Below, piece after piece: positions 1 to 5,499 of a stretch of 8,549 nucleotides of DNA. Numbering within the stretch: the stretch's first letter is position 1; each line of letters opens with the position of its first letter. Source of the stretch: UBA1227 sp964539045 (GTDB taxonomy: Bacteria; Bacillota; Clostridia; Oscillospirales; Acutalibacteraceae); assembly GCA_964539045.1 (NCBI GenBank), contig CAZIHW010000087.1, forward strand, positions 1-8,549. The letters are read 5' to 3'. Under the pieces are notes generated by a model that was not told the DNA's origin, did not search any database, and saw nothing but the letters and a program-made list of their open reading frames with translations. Both the position numbers and the translations under genes were made by a program.

Positions 1-225
1 TGTCGGACCTGTGGCCCCTGTCGGGCCTGTGGCCCCTGTTGGACCCGTAGCTCCGGTCGGACCCGTGGCTCCGGTCGGGCCTGTGGCTCCTGTCGGACCT
101 GTAGCCCCAGTCGGGCCTGTGGCCCCTGTTGGGCCTGTGGCTCCGGTCGGGCCTGTGGCCCCTGTTGGGCCTGTGGCTCCGGTCGGGCCTGTGGCTCCTG
201 TCGGACCTGTAGCCCCAGTCGGACC
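1..225 (-). repeat. 18-bp collagen-triplet tandem array
   Basis: Twelve and a half units of 18 bp, each coding Gly-Ala-Thr-Gly-Pro-Thr on the minus strand, continue past the left edge. Higher-order duplications are visible: a 36-bp unit is repeated in tandem (113-148 and 149-184), and a 50-bp block at 65-114 recurs exactly at 173-222, 108 bp (six units) away. All unit sizes are multiples of three, so gain or loss of units changes protein length without shifting the frame. Confidence 0.93.
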
Positions 226-399
226 TATAGCTATCGGTCCTGTTGGGCCCGTTGGGCCTGTCGGACCTATAGGACCTGTGGGGCCGGTTGCGCCCATAAG
301 GCAGGGAATATCGCATATAGGCAATCCACCGCATTCGCATACGTAGTTATTCCCACTGCATGATGAACACGGCGAATCAGAACAACTATATCTCTTCAT
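1..399 (-). CDS. Collagen-like Gly-X-Thr repeat protein with Cys-rich head (partial, runs off left edge)
   Basis: Read on the minus strand, ATG at 399-397 follows an AAAGGAG ribosome site at 5-8 bases spacing, and the frame stays open for 133 codons to base 1, so the C-terminus is missing. Residues 1-35 contain seven cysteines (6, 11, 14, 21, 23, 29, 33) and no obvious signal peptide. Collagen-type triplets start at Gly36: seven triplets, a two-residue break (Ala57-Ile58), then 25 triplets strictly alternating Gly-Pro-Thr and Gly-Ala-Thr. Such Gly-X-Thr repeats are typical of bacterial triple-helical surface proteins, including BclA-type exosporium glycoproteins, where Thr often carries sugar; a spore or surface role is inference. 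The Cys-rich head could cross-link trimers. The opposite strand is also open through the repeat (Gly-Pro-Val-Ala-Pro-Val), but it lacks a start with a ribosome site and ends within the Cys-rich head coding region. Strand choice is firm; function is not. Confidence 0.9.
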   Translation of the reverse strand, partial: MKRYSCSDSPCSSCSGNNYVCECGGLPICDIPCLMGATGPTGPIGPTGPTGPTGPIAIGPTGATGPTGATGPTGATGPTGATGPTGATGPTGATGPTGATGPTGATGPTGATGPTGATGPTGATGPTGATGPT

Positions 400-410
400 C
401 TTATTCTCCT

Positions 411-431
411 TTCTGCAAACGGGATATTATA
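411..431 (-). promoter_or_regulatory. Candidate -10 box of the collagen-like gene
   Basis: On the minus strand a perfect TATAAT lies at 431-426, about 27 bases upstream of the ATG at 399, and would give a short leader of about 20 bases carrying the AGGAG ribosome site. No good -35 box sits 16-18 bases upstream (CATAAA or TCATAA), so a sigma-A call is uncertain and an activator or another sigma factor may be needed. Farther upstream an 8-base direct repeat (AGATGTTA on the plus strand, 454-461 and 463-470) could be a binding site. Confidence 0.45.
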
Positions 432-480
432 ATATCTCGCATAACAGTTTATGAGATGTTAAAGATGTTAGTTACAAAAT

Positions 481-511
481 AAAAGCCGAAAGCATTGCGC
501 TTTCGGCTTTT
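481..511 (-). terminator. Rho-independent terminator after the transglutaminase-like gene
   Basis: A perfect 13-bp inverted repeat (481-493 with 499-511) with a 5-base loop is followed on the minus strand by a T-rich run (the end of the stem plus ATTTTGT). It starts 17 bases past the stop codon of the gene at 528-1274 and separates it from the collagen-like gene. Confidence 0.93.
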
Positions 512-527
512 CAGAAGTTTAATTGTA

Positions 528-1274
528 TCAATATACGGAGAAGTTTTTAAATGAATTTACATTGCCTTCCTTGTTGAAAGGATGATAGTTCGTTGCATTT
601 TTGGTACAGAAATTTCTGTATTTTGTAGGGCCGTTTCCGTCACCGGAAACTCTGAAGTCAAGTTCTGAATCGAAAATGTAGTCCTCACCGTTTGTGCGGA
701 GTATATTCCATGTATGATCTCCGTCTTTGTATGAGCCTGTTATACTGTATACCTCGAGGCCTATATTTCTCGTAAGAACCATGAACAGGGCAGCCCACTC
801 TGTGCATGTGCCGTAGCCTGTCGAGAGAATTCCCTTGGCTCTTTGTACGATTTTTTTATCATAAGTACTTTTATAGTTTACGTTTGTAGCTTTAAGAGAA
901 CTCTCGAATTTGAATGTCTGAACCATGTAGTTGTTTATGGCTCTGACCTTTTCGTAATTCGACATATCCTCTGTTGTAACCTTTGCCAGAATCTCTTCAA
1001 CTTTTGCATCGAGCCACTTGTCGTTTGTTATCATCGGATCAAGCGGAGCGGCATTTAAAACTTTTTCTTCCGCTGTTCCGTACTTCAAAATATCGTTTAC
1101 AGAATTTATTACAATTGTTGTAACATCTGATATGGTATTTGTGCTTCCTGAAGCATTTTTTCCTGTTTCAAGCTGTACTTCGGTTGAGGAAACTAATGAA
1201 TTTCCAAATCCTGTAACCGCTATTGTGCCACACATCAAAAATGCTGCAGCCCTTACTTTTATGGTATTATTCAT
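528..1274 (-). CDS. Secreted transglutaminase-like superfamily protein
   Basis: This 248-residue protein starts at an ATG with AGGAG five bases upstream. Residues 1-30 look like a signal peptide: basic start (Lys6, Arg8), hydrophobic core at 9-24, then a polar Ser/Thr/Asn-rich linker to about residue 60. The C-terminal half carries the transglutaminase-core catalytic triad in order: Cys157 in GYGTCTEWA, His187 in DHTWN and Asp202 in YIFDSELD. The segment before it (about 80-140) is helical, as is common in this superfamily (papain-like fold). Members are cross-linking enzymes, proteases or amidases, so the reaction cannot be told from sequence. The cell wall or outside is the likely site. It ends at a strong terminator and has its own promoter, so it is probably monocistronic. 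The neighbouring collagen-like protein shows no Gln and only one Lys in its visible part, so it is not an obvious cross-linking substrate. Confidence 0.9.
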   Translation of the reverse strand: MNNTIKVRAAAFLMCGTIAVTGFGNSLVSSTEVQLETGKNASGSTNTISDVTTIVINSVNDILKYGTAEEKVLNAAPLDPMITNDKWLDAKVEEILAKVTTEDMSNYEKVRAINNYMVQTFKFESSLKATNVNYKSTYDKKIVQRAKGILSTGYGTCTEWAALFMVLTRNIGLEVYSITGSYKDGDHTWNILRTNGEDYIFDSELDFRVSGDGNGPTKYRNFCTKNATNYHPFNKEGNVNSFKNFSVY

Positions 1275-1317
1275 AGATACTCCTATGCGTCTGTATGTTC
1301 TGTAATGATTTTTTAGC

Positions 1318-1347
1318 TTTTGTAACAGTTTTGTTACTTTTTGTTAC
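1318..1347. promoter_or_regulatory. Three phased TTTTGTWAC boxes (candidate operator)
   Basis: TTTTGTAAC (1318-1326), TTTTGTTAC (1329-1337) and TTTTGTTAC (1339-1347) are spaced 11 and 10 bp apart, one helical turn each. They lie just downstream of the predicted start of transcription of the transglutaminase-like gene, where a bound repressor would block it. GTAAC and the next GTTAC also form an inverted pair. The regulator is unknown. Confidence 0.5.
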
Positions 1348-1353
1348 CGACTG

Positions 1354-1382
1354 ATAATAACAGATATTCGGAAAAAATGCAA
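1354..1382 (-). promoter_or_regulatory. Promoter of the transglutaminase-like gene
   Basis: Minus strand: -35 TTGCAT (1382-1377), 17-base spacer, -10 TATTAT (1359-1354) preceded by an extended -10 TG. Transcription would start near 1347 and give a leader of about 73 bases that contains the phased TTTTGTWAC boxes. The -35 match is partial (3 of 6); the extended -10 makes up for it. Confidence 0.5.
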
Positions 1383-1430
1383 CATTTTTTTCTAAATTTG
1401 TATTATTTATATTATTTTAATGCCTCTATG

Positions 1431-1439
1431 TGGTATAAT
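1431..1439 (+). promoter_or_regulatory. Extended -10 promoter of the zinc ribbon-TPM-SPFH operon
   Basis: TGGTATAAT is a perfect extended -10 box; no convincing -35 is present 17 bases upstream (ATTATT). The start would fall near 1446, giving a leader of about 48 bases that holds a 13-bp direct repeat and then the ribosome site GGGGGAGG (1479-1486), seven bases before the ATG. Confidence 0.55.
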
Positions 1440-1446
1440 GTAGGCA

Positions 1447-1477
1447 GCAATATGTAATTTAGCGGCAATATGTAATT
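1447..1477 (+). repeat. 13-bp direct repeat in the operon leader
   Basis: GCAATATGTAATT occurs at 1447-1459 and again at 1465-1477, 18 bases apart, between the predicted transcription start and the ribosome site. It may be a regulator or RNA-binding site, or a simple duplication of leader sequence. Confidence 0.7.
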
Positions 1478-1493
1478 AGGGGGAGGCTTAGAA

Positions 1494-2612
1494 ATGAAAA
1501 AGTACAATTGCCCTCACTGCAATGCAGAGCTCTATTGGAATGCTGAAGCAAATGCGCTGAAGTGTGAGTACTGCGAAAAAGAATTCCAGCCCGAGGAACT
1601 CGACGCTTTTATGGCAAAATCCGCTGCTGTTAAGGGCGTTGATTTGAATAAAAAAACATCCGGCGGGGATGGCGAAAAGCAAGTTCGGGAGGCAAATGAA
1701 CAGGATAGAGTAAGTGATGATTCCGAAAAGACTGATCTGGCTGATTTGGTTGTATATGCCTGTAAAAACTGCGGAGCAGAGGTTATAACCTCAAAGTCGA
1801 CTGTTGCCACAACGTGTGCCTTTTGCGGAAGAGCCATTGCGCTTACGGATAAGATGGTAGGTAACTTTAAGCCTGATTCGGTCATACCATTTGCGGTGAA
1901 TGACGATAAGGCCAAGGCAATTTACAAGGCCTATACAAGGAAGGGCCTGCTCACCCCGGGAAACTTTAATGATAAGAATGAAATAAAGAAGTTTAAAGGT
2001 GTGTATATACCGTTTTGGCTTCATTCCTATGACGAGAATGCCAGTGTTATAGTACATGCGGAGAACCAAAGCAGTCACAAAAGGGGAGACGATAAGATCA
2101 TCGAACACCATATGTACGATATAGATATGGATGTTTCGGGAAGCTTTGCGAGCGTTCCGGCAGATGGTCTGAAAAACCTTGATGATGCTTTGATGCAGGC
2201 AATAGAACCGTTTGACTATTCAAAGCTTACTGAATTCAACTCAGCTTATATGGCCGGTTATTATGCGGAGGAGTATGACTACAGCGCTGAAGAGAGCATA
2301 CATGACGCATATGAGCGCACAGCCGCAACTATGAAGGACAAAGCAGTTGAAAACGCCGGTTTTTATACGGAAAAAGTAGTCGGAACATATACACCCTCCT
2401 ATAGCAATGAGGTTTCAAAATATGCCATGTTACCGGTTTGGCTGGTAAATGTGGTATACAAGGGTAAGGATTATAAATTCGCGGTTAATGGTGAAACAGG
2501 AAAAATAGCCGGAAGCTTGCCTATCAGCAAGGCAAAGGTTGCGTCTATAGCTGCCGGCAGTTTTGTCCTGACACAGCTTGTGTCTCTTGCCATAAGATTA
2601 TTCTTGTATTGA
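1494..2612 (+). CDS. Tail-anchored double zinc-ribbon protein, YdjG-like
   Basis: The 372-residue protein starts at an ATG seven bases after a strong GGGGGAGG. Two zinc ribbons occupy the N-terminal third: Cys6/9/24/27 and Cys90/93/108/111, both with the spacing C-x2-C-x14-C-x2-C, joined by a charged linker (about 28-85). A conserved body follows (about 130-340), including a YIPFWL motif near 171 and LPVWL near 313. Residues 349-371 are hydrophobic and end the protein, so it should sit on the inner face of the membrane by a C-terminal anchor. Proteins of this type are labelled 'TFIIB-type zinc ribbon-containing' and sometimes, wrongly, 'primosomal protein N''-like. It is the first gene of an operon with TPM and SPFH genes, the order of B. 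subtilis ydjG-ydjH-ydjI, whose products are tied to membrane stress. No enzymatic motif is seen; a scaffold role is inferred. Confidence 0.85.
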   Translation: MKKYNCPHCNAELYWNAEANALKCEYCEKEFQPEELDAFMAKSAAVKGVDLNKKTSGGDGEKQVREANEQDRVSDDSEKTDLADLVVYACKNCGAEVITSKSTVATTCAFCGRAIALTDKMVGNFKPDSVIPFAVNDDKAKAIYKAYTRKGLLTPGNFNDKNEIKKFKGVYIPFWLHSYDENASVIVHAENQSSHKRGDDKIIEHHMYDIDMDVSGSFASVPADGLKNLDDALMQAIEPFDYSKLTEFNSAYMAGYYAEEYDYSAEESIHDAYERTAATMKDKAVENAGFYTEKVVGTYTPSYSNEVSKYAMLPVWLVNVVYKGKDYKFAVNGETGKIAGSLPISKAKVASIAAGSFVLTQLVSLAIRLFLY

Positions 2613-2627
2613 TAGGGGGCAAGGCAT

Positions 2628-3575
2628 ATGAATAAGAGAATTATTTCATTTATTTTGTGTATCGTCCTGATCTTTTCAGTCGGTATTTGCGCATCTGCTG
2701 AAAATGAAACCCAGGTAACAGATGAAACTACGACAAGCTCTGAAAGCTACACAGATGAAGCTACGACAAATTCCGAAAGTTATACCGCGGCAAACGGATA
2801 CTCGTATGATTACATGATTCCGAATCTTGACAAGAGTCAGATAAAGTATGACGATGTATATGACTTTGCGGATCTTCTCAGTGATGAGGAGGAAAAAAGG
2901 CTGTCAGATATAGCAAGTGCGCAGGGCTCGAACTACGGAATTACATTGGCTTTCCTTACCTATGACGATTCCTTCGGAAGGACTACCCGAACATTCACAG
3001 ACGATTTCTTTGATTATTTTTACGGCTTGGATTGCGACGGTATACTCTTCGCTGTGGATATGGACAACAGGCAAGTCTACATCAACACGATGGGGGTCGC
3101 CATAAACAATGTAACTGATGAAGAATGGGATTCCGTTCTGGATGATACCTATACATACGCATCAGACGGGGATTACAACGGTTTCTTCATAAACACATTG
3201 GATAAGACCCTGTATGCATTTTCCGACGATAATACTGCATATGAACCTTATGATTACGGCGGGGAGTACGGTGTTATAGATTCGGCCCCGAATCCGTTCT
3301 TACCGACGGTTCCCTCGCTGATAGCATCTATTGTTGTTGCCGTTATAGCTGTATTGGGATCATTCGGTATACATTCTCTGAACAACAAAGCTCCGGCAGG
3401 AAATACATATATGGATGAAGGCTTTAAAATCATCTCAAAGCAGGAATTCTTCAGGGGCACCAGAACTCAGGTATTGCATGATTATTATAAATCAGACAGC
3501 AGCGGCGGCGGTGGTGGCTCAAGCCATTCCTCAGGCGGAGGAGGCTCCCACGGCGGCGGTGGCCACGGATTTTAA
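2628..3575 (+). CDS. TPM-domain membrane protein with Gly/Ser/His tail, YdjH-like
   Basis: This 315-residue protein starts 15 bases after the previous stop, with a GGGGG-type ribosome site, so translation is probably coupled. Residues 1-24 form a signal peptide ending in an Ala-Ser-Ala cleavage site. A Thr/Ser/Glu linker with an exact-length 11-residue duplication (31-41, 42-52) leads to a TPM domain (about 72-195), including the typical DGILFAVDMDNRQVYI stretch near 137-152. A transmembrane helix at about 224-249 is followed by a short inner segment and a C-terminal tail (about 292-315) of Gly, Ser and three His residues. TPM domains (TLP18.3/Psb32/MOLO-1) are extracytoplasmic, and some bind calcium or act as phosphatases or chaperone-like partners. 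The tail recalls the glycine-rich ends common in this family. Function in the module is inferred from the YdjH analogy. Confidence 0.88.
   Translation: MNKRIISFILCIVLIFSVGICASAENETQVTDETTTSSESYTDEATTNSESYTAANGYSYDYMIPNLDKSQIKYDDVYDFADLLSDEEEKRLSDIASAQGSNYGITLAFLTYDDSFGRTTRTFTDDFFDYFYGLDCDGILFAVDMDNRQVYINTMGVAINNVTDEEWDSVLDDTYTYASDGDYNGFFINTLDKTLYAFSDDNTAYEPYDYGGEYGVIDSAPNPFLPTVPSLIASIVVAVIAVLGSFGIHSLNNKAPAGNTYMDEGFKIISKQEFFRGTRTQVLHDYYKSDSSGGGGGSSHSSGGGGSHGGGGHGF
2718..2783 (+). repeat. 33-bp tandem duplication in the TPM gene
   Basis: Two adjacent 33-bp units (2718-2750, 2751-2783) encode TDETTTSSESY and TDEATTNSESY, in the linker between the signal peptide and the TPM domain. Several third-position differences show the duplication is not recent. 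Confidence 0.85.
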
Positions 3576-3619
3576 GTATCGGAAGATATTGAACATTCGG
3601 AAATATTTATTATTGGAAA

Positions 3620-3625
3620 TATAAT
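3620..3625 (+). promoter_or_regulatory. Possible internal -10 box before the SPFH gene
   Basis: TATAAT at 3620-3625 lies in the 76-base gap between the TPM and SPFH genes, 26 bases before the SPFH start. The best -35 is weak (TTCGGA, 18-base spacing), and AT-rich DNA yields such matches by chance. If real, it would let the SPFH protein be made in excess of its two partners. Confidence 0.25.
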
Positions 3626-3651
3626 CTAAAAATTGAAAAGGAGTAAAAACT

Positions 3652-4950
3652 ATGGGACTTTTAAAACTTGCGGCAGAAACAGTCAGTGATGTTCTGGGCG
3701 GAGGTCTTCAAGCAGCCTCAGGTGCAACTCAATCCGCAATGTGGAAGGAATACTTCCAGAGCGGCGATATGTCTAAAGGCGTTCTTATGAAACGCGGTGA
3801 AAAAATTGTAGTTAACGGAGGCAGAAATACAAAGGCAGATGACAACCTTATTTCTGCTGGTTCCGGTATTGACATTCAAGAGGGTCAGGCAATGATCCTT
3901 GTTGAAAACGGCAAGATAGTTGAATTTTGTTCAGAGGCCGGACGTTATACATACATTGAGAGTGAAGCTCCTTCATTTATTCCGGGAGAGGGACAGAAGT
4001 TTACAGACGCCCTGAAAGAGTATGCAAAGGATATTCTTAAGCAGTGGGAAGCAGGCGGACAGCGCTTTAGTTCTCAAAGGGTATTCTTCATAAACATGTG
4101 TGAGCTTCTGGCAGCACCTGTAAAATGGGGCTGCGGAGATATCGCTTTCCATCATACGAGCCAGATGGCAGGTGGCAATATAGAACTTGATATATCTATC
4201 AAGGGTAACGGTCAGCTTACAATGAAGATAGGCGATCCGGTTAAGTTCTATGAAAACATAGGCGCACAGTACGCAGGTACCGACGGAGAAGTAGAAGTAA
4301 ACCTTAATGATGAGGGAATTCTTTCAAACATAAAGTCGGGAATACTCGACAAAATAGGTGCAGCTATTTCCACTCTCGGTGCTACACAGCCGATTCCGTA
4401 TACAAGTATCGGAGCTCACGCATCTGAGGTTGCAGATCTCATAAACAAGGACCTCAGTGAAGAGTGGGCAGGTATTCGCGGATTTGAGGTAGTTACATTT
4501 ACCGTAAACGGAGCTTTTGTTCCTACAGATGAGGATAAGGCTCAGATTCAGGAGATGCAGAAAGCCTTCAACATGGGCGCCAATACCAATGCTGCGAACT
4601 ACGATGTACAGAAGACTATGGCAGAAGGTGTTAAGGCTGCCGGTGAGAACGGAGGTGCATCCGGAATGATGGGTATAGGTCTCGGCATGGGAGCTATAGG
4701 CAATGCAGGATTAGGTCAGATGACCAACCAGAATCCACAGGCACCCGCAGCTCCGTCAGCCCCTGCGGCAGCAGCTCCGGACGCTTCTGCATGGACATGT
4801 GAGTGCGGAGCAACAAACAAGGGTAACTTCTGCTCAAATTGCGGAAAAGCAAAACCTGAGGCGCCTGCCGGCGGATTTTGCTCAAATTGCGGAAATAAAT
4901 TAAACCCGGGCGCTAAGTTCTGTCCGAACTGCGGAACCCAGGTTGGCTGA
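3652..4950 (+). CDS. SPFH (band-7)/virion-core-like protein with two C-terminal zinc ribbons, YdjI-like
   Basis: A 432-residue protein with AAGGAG eight bases before its ATG. Residues about 45-300 match the SPFH-type proteins often named 'virion core protein (lumpy skin disease virus)', with landmarks such as the MKRGEKIVVN strand (46-55), FFINMCELLAAPVKWG (145-160) and a membrane-protein-like but soluble alpha/beta pattern. No clear transmembrane helix is present; a Gly/Met-rich stretch (335-356) and an Ala/Pro linker (363-380) precede two zinc ribbons: Cys383/385/394/397 (C-x-C-x8-C-x2-C) and Cys410/413/424/427 (C-x2-C-x10-C-x2-C). SPFH proteins form large rings or scaffolds on membranes. 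As third gene of the module it is the probable scaffold recruited by the YdjG-like and YdjH-like proteins. It ends in TGA followed directly by in-frame TAA, then a terminator. Confidence 0.87.
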   Translation: MGLLKLAAETVSDVLGGGLQAASGATQSAMWKEYFQSGDMSKGVLMKRGEKIVVNGGRNTKADDNLISAGSGIDIQEGQAMILVENGKIVEFCSEAGRYTYIESEAPSFIPGEGQKFTDALKEYAKDILKQWEAGGQRFSSQRVFFINMCELLAAPVKWGCGDIAFHHTSQMAGGNIELDISIKGNGQLTMKIGDPVKFYENIGAQYAGTDGEVEVNLNDEGILSNIKSGILDKIGAAISTLGATQPIPYTSIGAHASEVADLINKDLSEEWAGIRGFEVVTFTVNGAFVPTDEDKAQIQEMQKAFNMGANTNAANYDVQKTMAEGVKAAGENGGASGMMGIGLGMGAIGNAGLGQMTNQNPQAPAAPSAPAAAAPDASAWTCECGATNKGNFCSNCGKAKPEAPAGGFCSNCGNKLNPGAKFCPNCGTQVG

Positions 4951-4972
4951 TAAACAGGTTAGCTGATAAACA
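4941..4972 (+). repeat. 16-bp tandem duplication over the SPFH stop codon
   Basis: GGTTGGCTGATAAACA (4941-4956) is followed directly by GGTTAGCTGATAAACA (4957-4972), with one difference. The first copy carries the last two sense codons and the stop codon of the SPFH gene; the second is non-coding. Confidence 0.9.
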
Positions 4973-4974
4973 TA

Positions 4975-5008
4975 AAAAGAGGTCGGTTGCTCGCAATCGA
5001 CCTCTTTT
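4975..5008. terminator. Bidirectional terminator between the SPFH and GtrA operons
   Basis: A 15-bp stem (4975-4989 with 4994-5008, one G-T wobble) and a 4-base loop are flanked by an A run on the left and a T run on the right, so it can stop transcription from both sides. It lies between convergent operons. Confidence 0.92.
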
Positions 5009-5029
5009 ACGTTTGAGTTTCTTTTTTAC

Positions 5030-5056
5030 AATTGAGCTTCTTTTGTATGCTCAATT
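5030..5056 (+). terminator. Second, weaker plus-strand terminator overlapping the GtrA-like gene end
   Basis: An 8-bp inverted repeat AATTGAGC/GCTCAATT (5030-5037, 5049-5056) with an 11-base loop is followed on the plus strand by TTTCTCTTTTTT. The right arm includes the stop codon of the minus-strand GtrA-like gene (5051-5053). It is a backup to the stronger hairpin just before it. Confidence 0.55.
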
Positions 5057-5485
5057 TTTCTCTTTTTTGAAAACTACAAGCTTTGAGAAAACATAGTTTA
5101 GTATAACAACGACAACGGAAACAACTATCTTAGCAAGCATTCCCTCCGCGCCGAGTAAGGCCTGTGACAGGCCGATTCTTACTAGCAGCGGTACGCCCAG
5201 GATCTCTATAACCCCTGTAAAAAGACGCGAGCTTATAAATGTTGAAAATTCGGGTATCAAAGTCTTTAAATCCAGATCGGATGATTTAAAAACAAAGAAC
5301 TTATTGGTAACGAAAGCAAACAAAACCGCGCATACCCATGACAGTATGTTTCCTGTTTTTACGGTCATGTTCAGCAGAGCTACGAAAATATCATATGTTC
5401 CCCAACTCACAATTGTGGTTGCGACACCGAAAATCAGGTACATGATAATTTCTCTGTGTGTTTTAAAAAAGAGTTTGATATTCAT
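5051..5485 (-). CDS. GtrA-like four-helix membrane protein
   Basis: The 144-residue protein has four predicted membrane helices (about 12-38, 46-64, 80-105, 115-138) and the family's repeated aromatic-basic ends of helices two and four: NKFFVFK at 61-67 and NYVFSKLVVFK at 130-140. Length and layout fit the GtrA family (PF04138), whose members help move or present undecaprenyl-phosphate-linked sugars for cell-surface glycosylation. No glycosyltransferase gene is visible beside it, so the sugar and the pathway are unknown. It starts 14 bases after the stop of the transporter gene with only a short AAGG ribosome site, which suggests translational coupling as the last gene of the coaX operon. Its stop codon lies inside a hairpin that serves the opposite strand. 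Confidence 0.85.
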   Translation of the reverse strand: MNIKLFFKTHREIIMYLIFGVATTIVSWGTYDIFVALLNMTVKTGNILSWVCAVLFAFVTNKFFVFKSSDLDLKTLIPEFSTFISSRLFTGVIEILGVPLLVRIGLSQALLGAEGMLAKIVVSVVVVILNYVFSKLVVFKKEKN

Positions 5486-5499
5486 AAGTAACCTTACTT

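Noticed and set aside
1..225. CRISPR array
   Set aside because: The 18-bp units are contiguous with no unique spacers and code for regular collagen triplets.
11..346. Plus-strand Gly-Pro-Val/Ala-Pro-Val repeat protein of 111 residues
   Set aside because: It is the reverse of the collagen-coding repeat. It lacks an ATG with a ribosome site, and the minus strand has a proper start, a Cys-rich head and exact Gly-X-Thr triplets.
528..1274. Direct enzyme-substrate pair of transglutaminase and collagen-like protein
   Set aside because: The visible part of the collagen-like protein has no Gln and a single Lys, and the two genes are split by a terminator; adjacency alone is too weak.
843..1305. Plus-strand open frames across the transglutaminase-like gene
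   Set aside because: They are antisense shadows; the minus frame has signal peptide, catalytic triad, ribosome site and terminator.
1494..2612. Primosomal protein N'/helicase label for the zinc-ribbon protein
   Set aside because: No helicase motifs are present; only the zinc ribbons resemble that protein, and the C-terminus is a membrane anchor.
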